Source: JAXLYE01 sp046351595 (GTDB lineage: Bacteria > Myxococcota_A > Polyangia > Palsa-1104 > JAEUJZ01). Taken from it: a DNA stretch of 64,000 nt. The notes below the pieces were generated by a model that worked only from the letters and a program-made list of their open reading frames with translations, was not told the DNA's origin and did no database searches. This document shows positions 34,688 through 44,093 of the stretch, one piece after another. The stretch is from contig JAXLYE010000007.1 of the NCBI GenBank assembly GCA_046351595.1, forward strand, positions 124,001 through 188,000. The letters are read 5' to 3'. The translations under genes were made by a program, and so were the position numbers. The stretch's first letter is position 1; each line of letters begins with the position of its first letter.

Positions 34688-36967
34688 ATGCGACCTATTT
34701 ACTTGGCGTGGCTTTTGGGGCTCACCGCGATGTGGCAGGTCGGCTGCACAAAACCCTGCGCCAGCACCTCACAGTGCGGCGACGACGAGATGTGCGTCGC
34801 CTCGGTCTGCCAGGCCCTGACCTGCGAGCGGACGATCTTTGCGCAGGACCCCAAGACCGGCGAGTGCATGCCGCTGTCCGGCTGCTTCCTCACCGAGGAG
34901 CAGCGCACCTGGACGAGCTGCGCCGACGATCCGTGCAGCGCCATGGACGAGCCGTCCTGTCTCGGCGACAAGCGCTGCCAGCCCTTCTACCGCAACCCCA
35001 ACATCGAGCCGCGCAGCAAGCTGCCGTTCGGCGGCGGCGACGCCACCTCGCCCGTCGCCTGTGCCGGTGGCGGTCGCGAGCTGCCGCCCAGCCCCGACCC
35101 CTTCTTCGCCGCCGCCCCCGGCGTCAACAACGGCGACGCCCCCAAGTACCCGGCGCCGACGCAGAGCTGCGCCATCGACAGCAGCGCGCGCACCTTCGCC
35201 GGCTGCCGCGCCGCCCCGAGCATCCCCAAGCTGCCGAGCTGCGAGTCGCTCAAGCACGACGCCTGCCAGGCGCGCCGCGACTGCACCACCAGCCCGTCGG
35301 GGACGAGCAAGGGCGGCACCGAGCCCGCGATCGATCTGCCGCAGCCGCTGCCGCCGGGCGGCCAGTCCTCGCTGTTCACCGGCGAGTGCTTCAGCCGCTT
35401 CGAGCGCCCCGCCACCGACTGCGTGAACAGCACGCGCACCAGCTGCCTCATGAACCCGTCGTGCCAGCCCATCGGCTCGAGCTGCTACTGCCCGCCCGGC
35501 AGCCCCTGTGACTGCGACGGCGGCGACTTCCTCGGCTGCGAGCCCAACGATCGGCTGCGCCGCTGCTCCAGCAGCGCCGACTGCCGCAGCGACGAGCGCT
35601 GCGACAACGACGAGGCGTGCATCACGCCGCGCACCTTCGACAGCCCGCTGTCCAGCGTGCCGCCAGTGCCCGGATCCGGTTCGTGCCTGGGCGCGTGCGT
35701 GCCCAAGGGCTGCGCCGGCCTGGGCGAGCGCCGGTGCAATGAGAACCCGCAGTGCGACGGCGGCAGCTACGGGACCGTCTGCCATCCCAAGCCGTACTGC
35801 GTCGGCAGCGACATCGGCATCAACAACGAGGACCCGGCCCGCGGCGGCTCGTGCGGCTGCGACGCCGCGTTCACCGGCTGCGCCGAGCAGAAGCCGCAGG
35901 GCACCGTGCGCACCGAGCGCAGCCTGCTGGTCCGCGATCCCGAGATCATCGATGACCCGGCGTTCCGGCTCGACACCGTGCTCGGCAAGCTCGCGCCCAC
36001 GGGCCGCACCGACGAGTTCGCGGCCACCCTGCTCAAGCAGGTGGGCGCGGTCCGCACGCTCGGCAACGGGTCGACGACGCGCGAGCGCCTCGGCTACGCC
36101 ACCTTCCTCAACGAGCTCAGCCCCGACGCCGCGGGCATCGCGCAGCGCGTGTCCGGCTACCTGCACGTCACGGCGCTGGTCAACCGCCTGGATCTGGCCA
36201 AGCCCGGGGACTGCGGCGAGGCCCGCCTGACCTACGCCCTGACCAAGGCGTACACCGACGGCAACCAGCGCATGACCCTGATCGTCGAGCTGCGCGTGCC
36301 CGACGACGGACAGAAGTGCCGCACCGTCGCGCAGCGCTGGGCCGAGCTGTCGCTGCTCGACGACGCCGCCGAGCGCCGCACGCGCCTGGTCGCGCTGTAC
36401 AACGACCTGCTCAAGCCCGAGAACGTCGGCCAGATCCGCACCAACGAGTTCCTGAACCGCACCGGCAAGGAGCCGTGGGAGCTGCGCGAGTTCCGCCTGA
36501 ATGCGAGCGGCCTGCCCGAGCTCGCGCCCGTCGCCCAGACCGTCGACAAGCGCTTCATGACCGACAGCACCTTCCTGCGCTGGGCGAACGACAACGCCGC
36601 CGCGCTGGCCGCCGGCAACGCCGTCATCCCGACCCAGTACCTGGCCGCGTCCTCGACGGAAGACGGCGGTCGGCTGCGCGCGCCGGCGCTCGACCGCGAC
36701 ACGCCCTCCGCGCTCGACAAGCCGCTGAACGAGCAGGCCTGCGCCGGCTGCCACCTGACCGAGACCGCCTCGCCCTTCGTCCACATCGGCGAGCGGCTCG
36801 GCAAGCGCGTGGGCTCGGCCTACCAGCCGCTCGGCCGCGCCGTGATCGACTCGTTCCTGCAGAAGGAGCTTTTGACCCGCGCCCAGACCCTCTCGCAGGT
36901 CCTGCTCGGGACGCGCTTCCTGCTCGCGCAGCCCGCCGCCCAGACCGGCCTCGCCCGCGTCCACTAG
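34688..36967 (+). CDS. Large cysteine-rich lipoprotein with a C-terminal CxxCH motif
   Basis: 759 residues with a strong SD (AAGGAGG). A lipoprotein signal ends in QVGC at residue 20. Residues 20-400 are very Cys-rich, with repeated units like CRSDERCDNDEAC and CDGGSYGTVC. Residues 410-740 form a second domain with few cysteines, ending in EQACAGCHLTETASPF. CAGCH is a single c-type heme signature or a metal site. Probably an outer-membrane or surface protein of myxobacterial type. The redox role is only a possibility, since no second heme ligand can be placed. Confidence 0.75.
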   Translation: MRPIYLAWLLGLTAMWQVGCTKPCASTSQCGDDEMCVASVCQALTCERTIFAQDPKTGECMPLSGCFLTEEQRTWTSCADDPCSAMDEPSCLGDKRCQPFYRNPNIEPRSKLPFGGGDATSPVACAGGGRELPPSPDPFFAAAPGVNNGDAPKYPAPTQSCAIDSSARTFAGCRAAPSIPKLPSCESLKHDACQARRDCTTSPSGTSKGGTEPAIDLPQPLPPGGQSSLFTGECFSRFERPATDCVNSTRTSCLMNPSCQPIGSSCYCPPGSPCDCDGGDFLGCEPNDRLRRCSSSADCRSDERCDNDEACITPRTFDSPLSSVPPVPGSGSCLGACVPKGCAGLGERRCNENPQCDGGSYGTVCHPKPYCVGSDIGINNEDPARGGSCGCDAAFTGCAEQKPQGTVRTERSLLVRDPEIIDDPAFRLDTVLGKLAPTGRTDEFAATLLKQVGAVRTLGNGSTTRERLGYATFLNELSPDAAGIAQRVSGYLHVTALVNRLDLAKPGDCGEARLTYALTKAYTDGNQRMTLIVELRVPDDGQKCRTVAQRWAELSLLDDAAERRTRLVALYNDLLKPENVGQIRTNEFLNRTGKEPWELREFRLNASGLPELAPVAQTVDKRFMTDSTFLRWANDNAAALAAGNAVIPTQYLAASSTEDGGRLRAPALDRDTPSALDKPLNEQACAGCHLTETASPFVHIGERLGKRVGSAYQPLGRAVIDSFLQKELLTRAQTLSQVLLGTRFLLAQPAAQTGLARVH

Positions 36968-37285
36968 TCCCGCGACCGCTCCCTCTCCCTTTTCCGCGCG
37001 CCGCGCGCCTCGGTCTTGCGCCGGGGCCGCGGCGCCCTCCCGGCAGCCCCTCCCGGCGCGCAGCGCGGATTTGTAATGCTGAAGTCGGCAGACGGGCCGC
37101 TCGGCCATAAACTGCAATAGCTACAGGCGCTTTGGTAATATTCGCCAATCGAACTGAACTATTCGATTTAATTCGCATTTTCTCTTCGGCACATCTTGAC
37201 TTCCATTGGCCAATAGTAAAACGTCGTCTTCAGCAAGCGGGCGACAGCTCATATAGAGCTGGGGCTGCTTGTAAAGGAGGTTCCC
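36968..37285. other. AT-rich region upstream of the small cationic peptide gene
   Basis: About 320 bp. From about 37110 the base composition drops sharply below that of the surroundings. It contains the palindrome ATTGGCCAAT (37205-37214), a TTGACT box (37196) and AGCTC-ATATA-GAGCT, and ends in AAAGGAGG for the next gene. A promoter is likely but its exact boxes are unclear. Confidence 0.5.
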
Positions 37286-37465
37286 ATGAAGACCCAGAAG
37301 ACGACCCACGCGCTGCTGAATCCCCTGAACAACCGGCCAGCAATGAACGGCCAGAAGACCGCGTTCTTCGCGCTGCTCCGCAGCAACCCGCCGGGCGCGT
37401 TCTTCGCTCCGGCCAAGCGGCCGGCGCTGCTCAAGACGCGGCCGGGCGACGGCTCCCGCCGCTAG
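37286..37465 (+). CDS. 59-residue strongly cationic peptide
   Basis: The start ATG 37286 follows a near-perfect SD (AAAGGAGG, 5 nt spacing), the strongest in the window. The peptide has 5 Lys, 6 Arg and 1 Asp (net about +10) and no cysteine. It carries an internal repeat: QKTTHALLNPLNNRPA (residues 4-19) and QKTAFFALLRSNPPGA (23-38). There is no signal peptide. AT-rich DNA lies on both sides. It is convergent with pelG. It could be a ribosome- or nucleic-acid-binding peptide, a toxin or a modified-peptide precursor; no family is recognised. Its size explains why it can be missed. Confidence 0.6.
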   Translation: MKTQKTTHALLNPLNNRPAMNGQKTAFFALLRSNPPGAFFAPAKRPALLKTRPGDGSRR

Positions 37466-37856
37466 CGCGCAGCCGGTGCCGCGCAGCTCGTGCCCTGCTT
37501 CGACGCCGTGACGTCCAGCGGACGCGAGCGCTGCGGCACCGGCCTCACCTTATGCGGACCCATCTCGCGGCGGGTGATTCTCGGTTCGCAGTCGCTGGCA
37601 GCCAGCGAGGCGATTGACCCAGTAATATCCCGCGCTTCAAGCCGCATACCGATAAACGGAAATAGCAAATCTTTCCTGAACAAATGAACGGATTGACCTT
37701 TTGGCGCTTATCGATCGACTGCTGTGTTTAGCGTCTTCGGATATGCGACCCCATCCTTGATTTGCACGATCGGGCGCCAGGACGCCTGGCTGTGACCTGG
37801 GGGATGGGGCCGATCCGGCGGTGGGCGGGCAGGAGGCGAGGGAAGGGGCCTCCGAT
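37466..37856. other. Region between the peptide gene and pelG
   Basis: About 390 bp, AT-rich in 37600-37760. A small GCCAGG-ACG-CCTGGC hairpin at 37776-37790 could help end pel transcription (minus strand), but no T run follows. No gene is seen. Confidence 0.45.
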
Positions 37857-39233
37857 TTACGAAAAGGCCTGCATCATGAACGTCTCGTACTCCAGCGAGT
37901 CGAGCTTCGAGGACAGGAGCTTGAGGCCGACCAGGCTGGTCAGGAGCATCGCCGAGGCGAAGCCGTAGCCGTAGAAGGTGGGGCCGAGCTGCTGCGTGAT
38001 CGCGGTGAAGACGGCGTTGGAGATCAGGAAGACGAGGCTGAGCCACAGCGTGATGCGCCGCTGATCGAGGTAGAAGAAGATGTTGAGGATGGCCAGCAGC
38101 AGCACCTGCAGCCCGGCCGCCACCACGTCGACGTAGAACAGCGGCAGGTAGCCCTGCGACATGCCCAGCGCGCGCAAGAGCGGCGCCCCGAACAGGATCA
38201 GCACGACCACGGTCAGGCCCTGCACCTTGAAGATCTCGTAGATGCCCTGGCGCACGACGTAGACCATGCGGTCCTTCAGGCGCTCGAGGTTGGCGAGCGT
38301 ATCGCCGGCGCGCACCGCGTCGTAGAAGGCGTCGTAGCGCTCGACGAAGTCGGTTTCGATGCGGACCAGAAAGACGCTCATCCCGGGGACGATCGACAGG
38401 TACGAGAGGAAGATCGGGATGTCGTAGATCACCGACGCGCGCAGCGGGCCGATGATGGGCTCACTCGTGGCGGGGTTATACCAGAACAGGAACTTGTCGG
38501 CCCAGATCGCGAGGTTGTAGCCAAGGCCGGTCAGGAACAGCGTCGGGTAGATCTTCTCGCGGTCGAGGAAGCCGAAGTCGATCAGGACCTGCGCGGGGTA
38601 GCGCCGCATCACCATCGACATCAGCAGGAACAGCAGCACGGCGTGGCCGAAGAGGAACCCGAACAAGAGGCCGGTCACGCCGTAGTGCCGCAAGAGCAGC
38701 GCGCCGCCGACGACGAGGACGCTGGCGATGGCGAAGGCCAGCAGCACCAGGCGGTAGGCCTTGAGCGAGGACAGCACCACGACCACGATCCAGATGTTGC
38801 TCAGCGTGACGAACGTGATGACCATGAGGACGCGGTAGGCGAGCGGCTCGGTGAACAGGGTCAGCACCAGCGCCGTGCTGAGCGCGCCGGCGAGCAGCGT
38901 CGTCAGCATCATCGCGCCGAACAGGTTGGGCACGACGAGCTGCGGCTTGTGCTCGAACAGCCGGTCGGCGATAAAGCGCGACAGCATCAGCTGCAGGCCG
39001 CCGGTGAAGATCAGCGCGGTCGCGATCAGGTACGTGACCGAAACCTGGAAGCGCACCATCTGCTGCGTGGTGTCGCTGAGATCGCGGCCCAGGATGCCGA
39101 TGGCGAGCACGCTGGAGATGGAGAGCAGCCACGGGCCCGAGCTGATGGCGCCGGCGAAGCCGTAGGCGCGCAGCATGCCGAGCAGGCTGTTGGTACGTAG
39201 GAGCTTTCGCAGCTCGAAGCCGATCCCTGCCAT
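37857..39233 (-). CDS. pelG: Pel polysaccharide inner-membrane transporter PelG
   Basis: 458 residues from ATG 39233, close to the Pseudomonas length. The N-terminus MAGIGFELRKLLR ... YGFAGAISSGPW is the PelG signature. About twelve transmembrane helices are visible, as in MOP-family flippases. With PelD, PelE and PelF it forms the synthesis/transport complex that moves Pel across the inner membrane. Last gene of the operon, 43 bp after pelF. Confidence 0.93.
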   Translation of the reverse strand: MAGIGFELRKLLRTNSLLGMLRAYGFAGAISSGPWLLSISSVLAIGILGRDLSDTTQQMVRFQVSVTYLIATALIFTGGLQLMLSRFIADRLFEHKPQLVVPNLFGAMMLTTLLAGALSTALVLTLFTEPLAYRVLMVITFVTLSNIWIVVVVLSSLKAYRLVLLAFAIASVLVVGGALLLRHYGVTGLLFGFLFGHAVLLFLLMSMVMRRYPAQVLIDFGFLDREKIYPTLFLTGLGYNLAIWADKFLFWYNPATSEPIIGPLRASVIYDIPIFLSYLSIVPGMSVFLVRIETDFVERYDAFYDAVRAGDTLANLERLKDRMVYVVRQGIYEIFKVQGLTVVVLILFGAPLLRALGMSQGYLPLFYVDVVAAGLQVLLLAILNIFFYLDQRRITLWLSLVFLISNAVFTAITQQLGPTFYGYGFASAMLLTSLVGLKLLSSKLDSLEYETFMMQAFS

Positions 39234-39276
39234 GGTTCCCCCTGCGCCCGCCGTCGCGGACGCGCCTCTCTCTGGT

Positions 39277-41013
39277 TCACAGCACCGGCCGCGAGCGCGG
39301 CCCCGACAGGTTCGTACCGCGCAGGCTCTGGGAGCTGGCGGCGCTGCGCAGGCTCTGGGCGCTGTCGGCGCCGTGTAGGCTCTGGGAGCTGGCGGCGCTG
39401 CGTGCGCTCGGGGCCGGGGCCTGCTGGCGCTCCATCGCCTCGTGGTAGGTGCGGCGGTAGTTCTCGAGCATGCTGCGCTGCGTATAGAAGCGCTCGACGC
39501 GGCGGATGCCCGCCTCCTGCGCGCTGCGCCACCGCGCCTCGTCCGACAAGAGCGCCACCGCGGCCTCGGCGGTCGCATCCGGGTTCGCGATCGAGACCAC
39601 GTCACCTGCGCTGCCGAAGGCGCGATCCTCGGTGCTGGCGCCCTCGATGATCTCGCGGCACGAGCCGACATCGGTGGCGACCGCGGGCAGGCCGCTGGCG
39701 AAGCCCTCGAGCAGCACCAGCGGCTGCGCCTCGCTGATCGAGGTCAGCAGCATCAGCCCGAGCTTGGGCAGGATGTCCTCGACCTTCTGGAACCCGAGGA
39801 ACCTTACGCGATCCTTGAGGCCCAGGCTCGTCACCAGGTCCTCGCACTCGCGGGCGTAGCTGGGATCCTCGTCGGTGGGGCCGATGACCCAGCCCTCGGC
39901 CTCGGGCATGCGGTTGCAGATGCCGCGCATGGCGCGGATGAACGTCTTGATGTCCTTGATCGGCACCACGCGGCCGATGAGTCCCAGCACCTTGGGCACG
40001 GTCGCGGCCCGGCGGGCGCGCAGCGGCGCGAAGCGATCGAGGTCGATGCCGTTGGGGATGACCTGCGTTCGCTCGGGCGGCGCGCCGTCCTTGATCTGGC
40101 GCTTCCGGTTCCCTTCGTACAGCGAGATGATCGGATCCGCGGCCTGGTACGACAGGCGGCCGATGCCCTCGAAGAAGCGGATCCACAGCTGGCGGATGTA
40201 GCCGACGCCGCCCTGCAGTCCGCCCTGGTGCTCGGTGCGCGAGTCCTTGATCCAGTCGGCCTGCGCGAGATCGATCTTGCGCTCCTTGGTGTAGATGCCG
40301 TGCTCGGTGATGAGGAACGGGCGGCCGGTGCGGAAGTGCAAAAACGCGCCGAGCAGACCGGCGTACCCCGTCGACACCGAGTGATAGATGCGGCTCGGCG
40401 GCAGGCGCCGGGCGATGTCCGCGATCTTGAAGATCGGCGCGTGCATCATGCGCACGGTCCAGAAGTAGTCGAGGAACGACGGGTCCGTGCAGCGGTCGTG
40501 GTAGTCCTCGCAGATGCTGTTCCAGGCGGCCTCGCTGAGCAGGAAGTCCTCGGCCTGGATCCCGTCCTTGCTGCCGATGCTGTCGAGGAAGCGCGGCAGC
40601 AGGCCCTCGGGCAGCGCGGTCGTGGGCTTCTGGAAGTACTGGTGCACCAGCCGGCTGTCGCGGAAGCGCTCGGCGTTGCCCGGCCGCGTGCGCAGCTTGA
40701 GCTTGCGCCCCGCCTCCATCAGGTAGTGCGTCTGCAGCTCGGTGACGTTGTCCGGGAGCTTGTACTTCGGCTGCCCGTAGTGGCGCGGATCGCCGCCGAG
40801 GAACACCAGGCTGAACTTGATCTCGGGCAGGCCGCGGATGATCTGGTGCACCCAGCTCGACACGCCGCCGCTGACATACGGGTACGTGCCCTCGAGCAAA
40901 AGCGTCACGTCCGCGAGCTGCTGCGCCGGCGGCTGGCGATCCGGCAGCGCGCGCACGAGGCGGGTGATAAGGGCGCTGGCCGACTTGCACGGGTTCTTGA
41001 GCAGGGAGATCAT
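39277..41013 (-). CDS. pelF: Pel glycosyltransferase PelF
   Basis: 578 residues, about 70 longer than the Pseudomonas form. The GT4 fold shows LLLEGTYPYVSGGVSSWVHQ, ITEHGIYTKERKIDL, VIPNGIDLDRFAP and the SEAQPLVLLEGFASGLP donor site with the E-x7-E pattern. It polymerises UDP-GalNAc in the cytosol. The extra C-terminus has three 9-residue repeats (RSAASSQSL, HGADSAQSL, RSAASSQSL). The start overlaps the pelE stop (ATGA), showing translational coupling. Confidence 0.93.
   Translation of the reverse strand: MISLLKNPCKSASALITRLVRALPDRQPPAQQLADVTLLLEGTYPYVSGGVSSWVHQIIRGLPEIKFSLVFLGGDPRHYGQPKYKLPDNVTELQTHYLMEAGRKLKLRTRPGNAERFRDSRLVHQYFQKPTTALPEGLLPRFLDSIGSKDGIQAEDFLLSEAAWNSICEDYHDRCTDPSFLDYFWTVRMMHAPIFKIADIARRLPPSRIYHSVSTGYAGLLGAFLHFRTGRPFLITEHGIYTKERKIDLAQADWIKDSRTEHQGGLQGGVGYIRQLWIRFFEGIGRLSYQAADPIISLYEGNRKRQIKDGAPPERTQVIPNGIDLDRFAPLRARRAATVPKVLGLIGRVVPIKDIKTFIRAMRGICNRMPEAEGWVIGPTDEDPSYARECEDLVTSLGLKDRVRFLGFQKVEDILPKLGLMLLTSISEAQPLVLLEGFASGLPAVATDVGSCREIIEGASTEDRAFGSAGDVVSIANPDATAEAAVALLSDEARWRSAQEAGIRRVERFYTQRSMLENYRRTYHEAMERQQAPAPSARSAASSQSLHGADSAQSLRSAASSQSLRGTNLSGPRSRPVL
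39323..39403. repeat. 27-bp tandem repeat in the 3' end of pelF
   Basis: Three units of 27 bp from 39323, 39350 and 39377. The outer two are nearly identical and the middle one has diverged. They encode the 9-residue repeats at the PelF C-terminus. Confidence 0.75.
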
Positions 41014-42146
41014 CGGCGCTCCTCGGGCAGCCAGAAGGCGGCGATGCCGCCGAGCCGCGGCTGCGTCCGGAAGTAGAGCGGGCTCACGGCCCGCAGGTAG
41101 TGCACCACCATCGAGAACCGGCGACCGAGGAACGCGGCCTCGGCGAGGTAGGGCAGGACCTTCTCGATCGCCATGCCCTGCACCTGCGCGCGCAAGAGCG
41201 CCTTCTCCGCGGTCGGCAGGTCGCTCTGCGACAGCGCGATCGTGCCCAGCAGGAAGTGCGCCTCGCGATCCTCGGGCATGTCCTGCAGCGCCGCGTCGAT
41301 GTCCTGGCGCGCCTCGGACAGCAGGTAGCTCTTGACCTCACCCTGCGCCAGCTCAAGGTGGATCATCTCGAACAGGGTCTGGGCGCGGCGCTTGCGCAGG
41401 CGCGCGCGCGACCGCGGCTCCAGGTGCGGCGCCTCGAGCTGCGCGCCCAGCGCCTTGAGCCGCGCGTTGAACGCCTGCTCCTTGCGGTCGAGGATCGAGT
41501 AGGCGAGCAGCCGCACGTCGTCGACCGGATCCGTCAGCGCCAGGCGCAGCACGGCGACGTCGTTGGCATCGCGCAGGCGGCGCGCGGCCAGCACCGCGGA
41601 CAGGCGCCGATCCGGGTTGGGCGAGTAGCGCAAGAGCGCCGAGAGCGCGCCGTCTCCGTACTGCGGCCGGTCCGCGACCAGGAGCGGCTGGTGCGGCAGC
41701 TCCGGGATCTGCACGTTGATCGAGCGCTTGGGCCGCGGCGGCTCGTGATCGTGCGTCCGCTCGACGATGATCGCGACCAGCAGGCCCAGCGTACCGAGCG
41801 CCGGCAAAAAGAAGGTCAGGCCGAACAGGAATAGAAGCTCGGCGCGGCGCGCGCTCGCCTGCGCCATCGGCAGCATGCCGCGCAGGCTGAGCGCCGCGAC
41901 CGCGCACGCGGCGATGTGCACGAGCAGGATCAGCGTGCCGCTCAGGGCGTGCAGCCGGCCGGTCAGCGTCGCCGCCAGCCCGAACGCGTCGACGGCGAGC
42001 GCCGCGCAGCAGGCGAGCAGGCGGGCGGTGAGGACGCCGAGGCGCTGCAGCTGGCTCCAGCGCGGCGCGGGGGTCGCGGCCCGATCCGCGGGCTTGTCAT
42101 GGCCCAGGCTGGGCACCGGGCCGTTGAGCGATGCCTCATGCGCCAT
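41010..42146 (-). CDS. pelE: Pel inner-membrane protein PelE
   Basis: 378 residues from ATG 42146; GTG 42155 is an alternative nearer AAGGAGG (42159-42165). Two membrane helices lie in the first 120 residues, then another near 135-155. A soluble part with helical, TPR-like repeats follows (ILDRKEQAFNARLKALG, EDREAHFLLGTIALSQSDLPTAEKALLRA). PelE bridges PelD and PelF/G in the synthase complex. It overlaps pelD by 11 bp and pelF by 4 bp. Confidence 0.9.
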   Translation of the reverse strand: MAHEASLNGPVPSLGHDKPADRAATPAPRWSQLQRLGVLTARLLACCAALAVDAFGLAATLTGRLHALSGTLILLVHIAACAVAALSLRGMLPMAQASARRAELLFLFGLTFFLPALGTLGLLVAIIVERTHDHEPPRPKRSINVQIPELPHQPLLVADRPQYGDGALSALLRYSPNPDRRLSAVLAARRLRDANDVAVLRLALTDPVDDVRLLAYSILDRKEQAFNARLKALGAQLEAPHLEPRSRARLRKRRAQTLFEMIHLELAQGEVKSYLLSEARQDIDAALQDMPEDREAHFLLGTIALSQSDLPTAEKALLRAQVQGMAIEKVLPYLAEAAFLGRRFSMVVHYLRAVSPLYFRTQPRLGGIAAFWLPEERR

Positions 42147-43485
42147 GGATCTCACACGCCTCCTTGAGCTCGTGGAGCTTCTCGTGCGGCTCGCCGGTGC
42201 CGTCGAGCGCGACCTGGTAGATCTGCACGCCCGCTTCGCTCAGCGACTTGCCGTAGCGCTGCTCGCAGAAGGCCTCCAGGCGCTGCACCAGGCCGCGCGC
42301 GCCCTCGAGATCGGTCAGAGGCACCACCATCAACAGCACGCTGTGCCCCTGCTGGTTGCGCGTCAGCCACTGCTGATCGAGCACGCGGTGCTGCTCCAGC
42401 AGGCCGCCGAGCAGCGTCGGCGGCGCCACCGCGGGGTTTACGACGAAGCCGAGCAGCATGCCCGGCAGCTTGTGCTGGCGCGCGTCGCTGTGCGTGCGCA
42501 GAAGGGCGGTATGGAACTGCACGGTGCCGCCCGCGACCAGCGCCATCAGATCGCCCATGTGGCCGCCGATGACCGCGAGCAGGTTGAGGTGATCCTGGCT
42601 CAGCGCCATGAACGGCATCTGCTGCACCGTGACCAGCGCCCAGACCCGCCCGTGTACGTCGACCAGCGGCAGCGCAGCGAGCAGCGCCTTGGACAGCCGG
42701 ATCGGCTCGGAGTCCTCGCTGCGCGGCCCGGTGTCCTCGGGGCGCAGGCAGGTCAGCTGCTTGGTGCGCAGCGCCTCTTCGATCAGCGGATCGCTGAGCG
42801 GATCGGCCTTGGGGTTGCCGAGCTTGGCCACGACCTGCGGCACCAGGATGCCGTGCTCGTCGACGCGGTAGAGCGCCGCGACCTGCAGCAGGCCGAAGCT
42901 GCCCAGCACCTCCATCATCAGGTGCGCCAGCTCGCTGCCGTCCGGCGACGACGGCGCCACCGAGAGCGCGCGCTCGCGCAGGTAGGTCATGGTCTCGCGC
43001 AGGCTGCGCGTGTTTGCCAGCACGCGGCGCTCGAGCCGATCGTGCGAGGTCGCCAGGAGGTGGTACGAGCGGCTGAACTTCTGCAGCAGCACCTGGTGGT
43101 AGTCGCTGAGCTCGCGCAGGCGGTGCAGCTTGCGCTGCCACATGTCGCGGAACTCGCCGGTGATCATCGCGGTCAAGAGCAGCCCGATCGCCAGGCTGCC
43201 CGGGAAGCTCGGCACCGCCGGGTGGTGCCGCCGCGCGAACGCCAGCAGGACCAGGCACAGCGTGGCCGCGCTGCCCAGCCCGTGCGCGAAGCCGTAGCGC
43301 AGGCTGGTGATGAGCGGCGGCAGCACCAGCCACGGGAAGCCGCCGTGCAGGAAGAACGGATCCTGGCGGTTCTGCCACAGGCCCAGCGCCGGCAGGATGC
43401 ACGTGAGCACGGTGACCTCGCACAGGGCCAGGAGCGGCCGCGGGCTGGCCAGCTCGTCGACGTGGGCTTGCAGGTGCTTCAGCAT
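42136..43485 (-). CDS. pelD: c-di-GMP receptor PelD
   Basis: 449 residues from ATG 43485 (Pseudomonas PelD is about 455). Four membrane helices near the N-terminus are followed by a short coiled coil, a GAF domain (about 165-315) and a degenerate GGDEF-like domain. The c-di-GMP I-site R-x-x-D is present as RVLD at residues 367-370, the same numbering as the Pseudomonas site, so gating by c-di-GMP is likely kept. It starts 7 bp after the pelC stop. Confidence 0.92.
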   Translation of the reverse strand: MLKHLQAHVDELASPRPLLALCEVTVLTCILPALGLWQNRQDPFFLHGGFPWLVLPPLITSLRYGFAHGLGSAATLCLVLLAFARRHHPAVPSFPGSLAIGLLLTAMITGEFRDMWQRKLHRLRELSDYHQVLLQKFSRSYHLLATSHDRLERRVLANTRSLRETMTYLRERALSVAPSSPDGSELAHLMMEVLGSFGLLQVAALYRVDEHGILVPQVVAKLGNPKADPLSDPLIEEALRTKQLTCLRPEDTGPRSEDSEPIRLSKALLAALPLVDVHGRVWALVTVQQMPFMALSQDHLNLLAVIGGHMGDLMALVAGGTVQFHTALLRTHSDARQHKLPGMLLGFVVNPAVAPPTLLGGLLEQHRVLDQQWLTRNQQGHSVLLMVVPLTDLEGARGLVQRLEAFCEQRYGKSLSEAGVQIYQVALDGTGEPHEKLHELKEACEIHGA

Positions 43486-43492
43486 GGACGGC

Positions 43493-44074
43493 TCACTTGA
43501 GCTTGATGCGACCGAGCATGGCGCGGAGCAGCCGCTCGGCGACGCCGCTGACGGTCTGCGATCCGACGCCGCTGCGCGAGCCGGTGGCGACCCACTCGGC
43601 GCGTCCGGTCTGGATGTTGATGACACGCAGGGACAGGCCCACCGCGGCCTCGCCCTCGGAGCCGCTGCGGTAGCGCCACTCTTGCACGCTGCCCGCCAGG
43701 CCGTAGACGAAGCCCTCTTCGCGCGCCCACTGCAGCGCCTTCTCGTAGCGCTGCCGCTCGTCGAGATCGACCAGCGCCAGCGACTCCTTGGTCGCGGGGT
43801 AGCGCGCGAGCTCGATGTTCCACATCACCTGCATCAGCGAGGCCGCCATCTCCTCGGCGCGCTCGGCGGCCTGCGGCGTCTCGCCGTAGTCGCCGAAGGG
43901 CAAGAGCGCCCAGGTCGCGCGCGCGCTGAGCGGCGTGTCGGCCTTGACGTCGAGCACCGAGCCGCAGCCGAGCAGCGTCGGCAGGACGCAGGCGAGCAGC
44001 AGCGACAGCCAGACCAGGCGCGACGCGCGCGGCGGTTGCAGGTTTGGTCTTTTGGCACAAGGGCGACGGGACAT
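43493..44074 (-). CDS. pelC: Pel outer-membrane lipoprotein PelC
   Basis: 193 residues. Lipoprotein signal with LLGC (Cys about 37). The mature part starts ADTPLSARATWALLPFGDYGETPQA and follows PelC with an alpha/beta fold. In Pseudomonas it forms a dodecameric ring that guides Pel to the PelB channel. Normal position between pelB and pelD. Confidence 0.88.
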   Translation of the reverse strand: MSRRPCAKRPNLQPPRASRLVWLSLLLACVLPTLLGCGSVLDVKADTPLSARATWALLPFGDYGETPQAAERAEEMAASLMQVMWNIELARYPATKESLALVDLDERQRYEKALQWAREEGFVYGLAGSVQEWRYRSGSEGEAAVGLSLRVINIQTGRAEWVATGSRSGVGSQTVSGVAERLLRAMLGRIKLK

Positions 44075-44093
44075 GACGTTGACCTCCAGGGGA

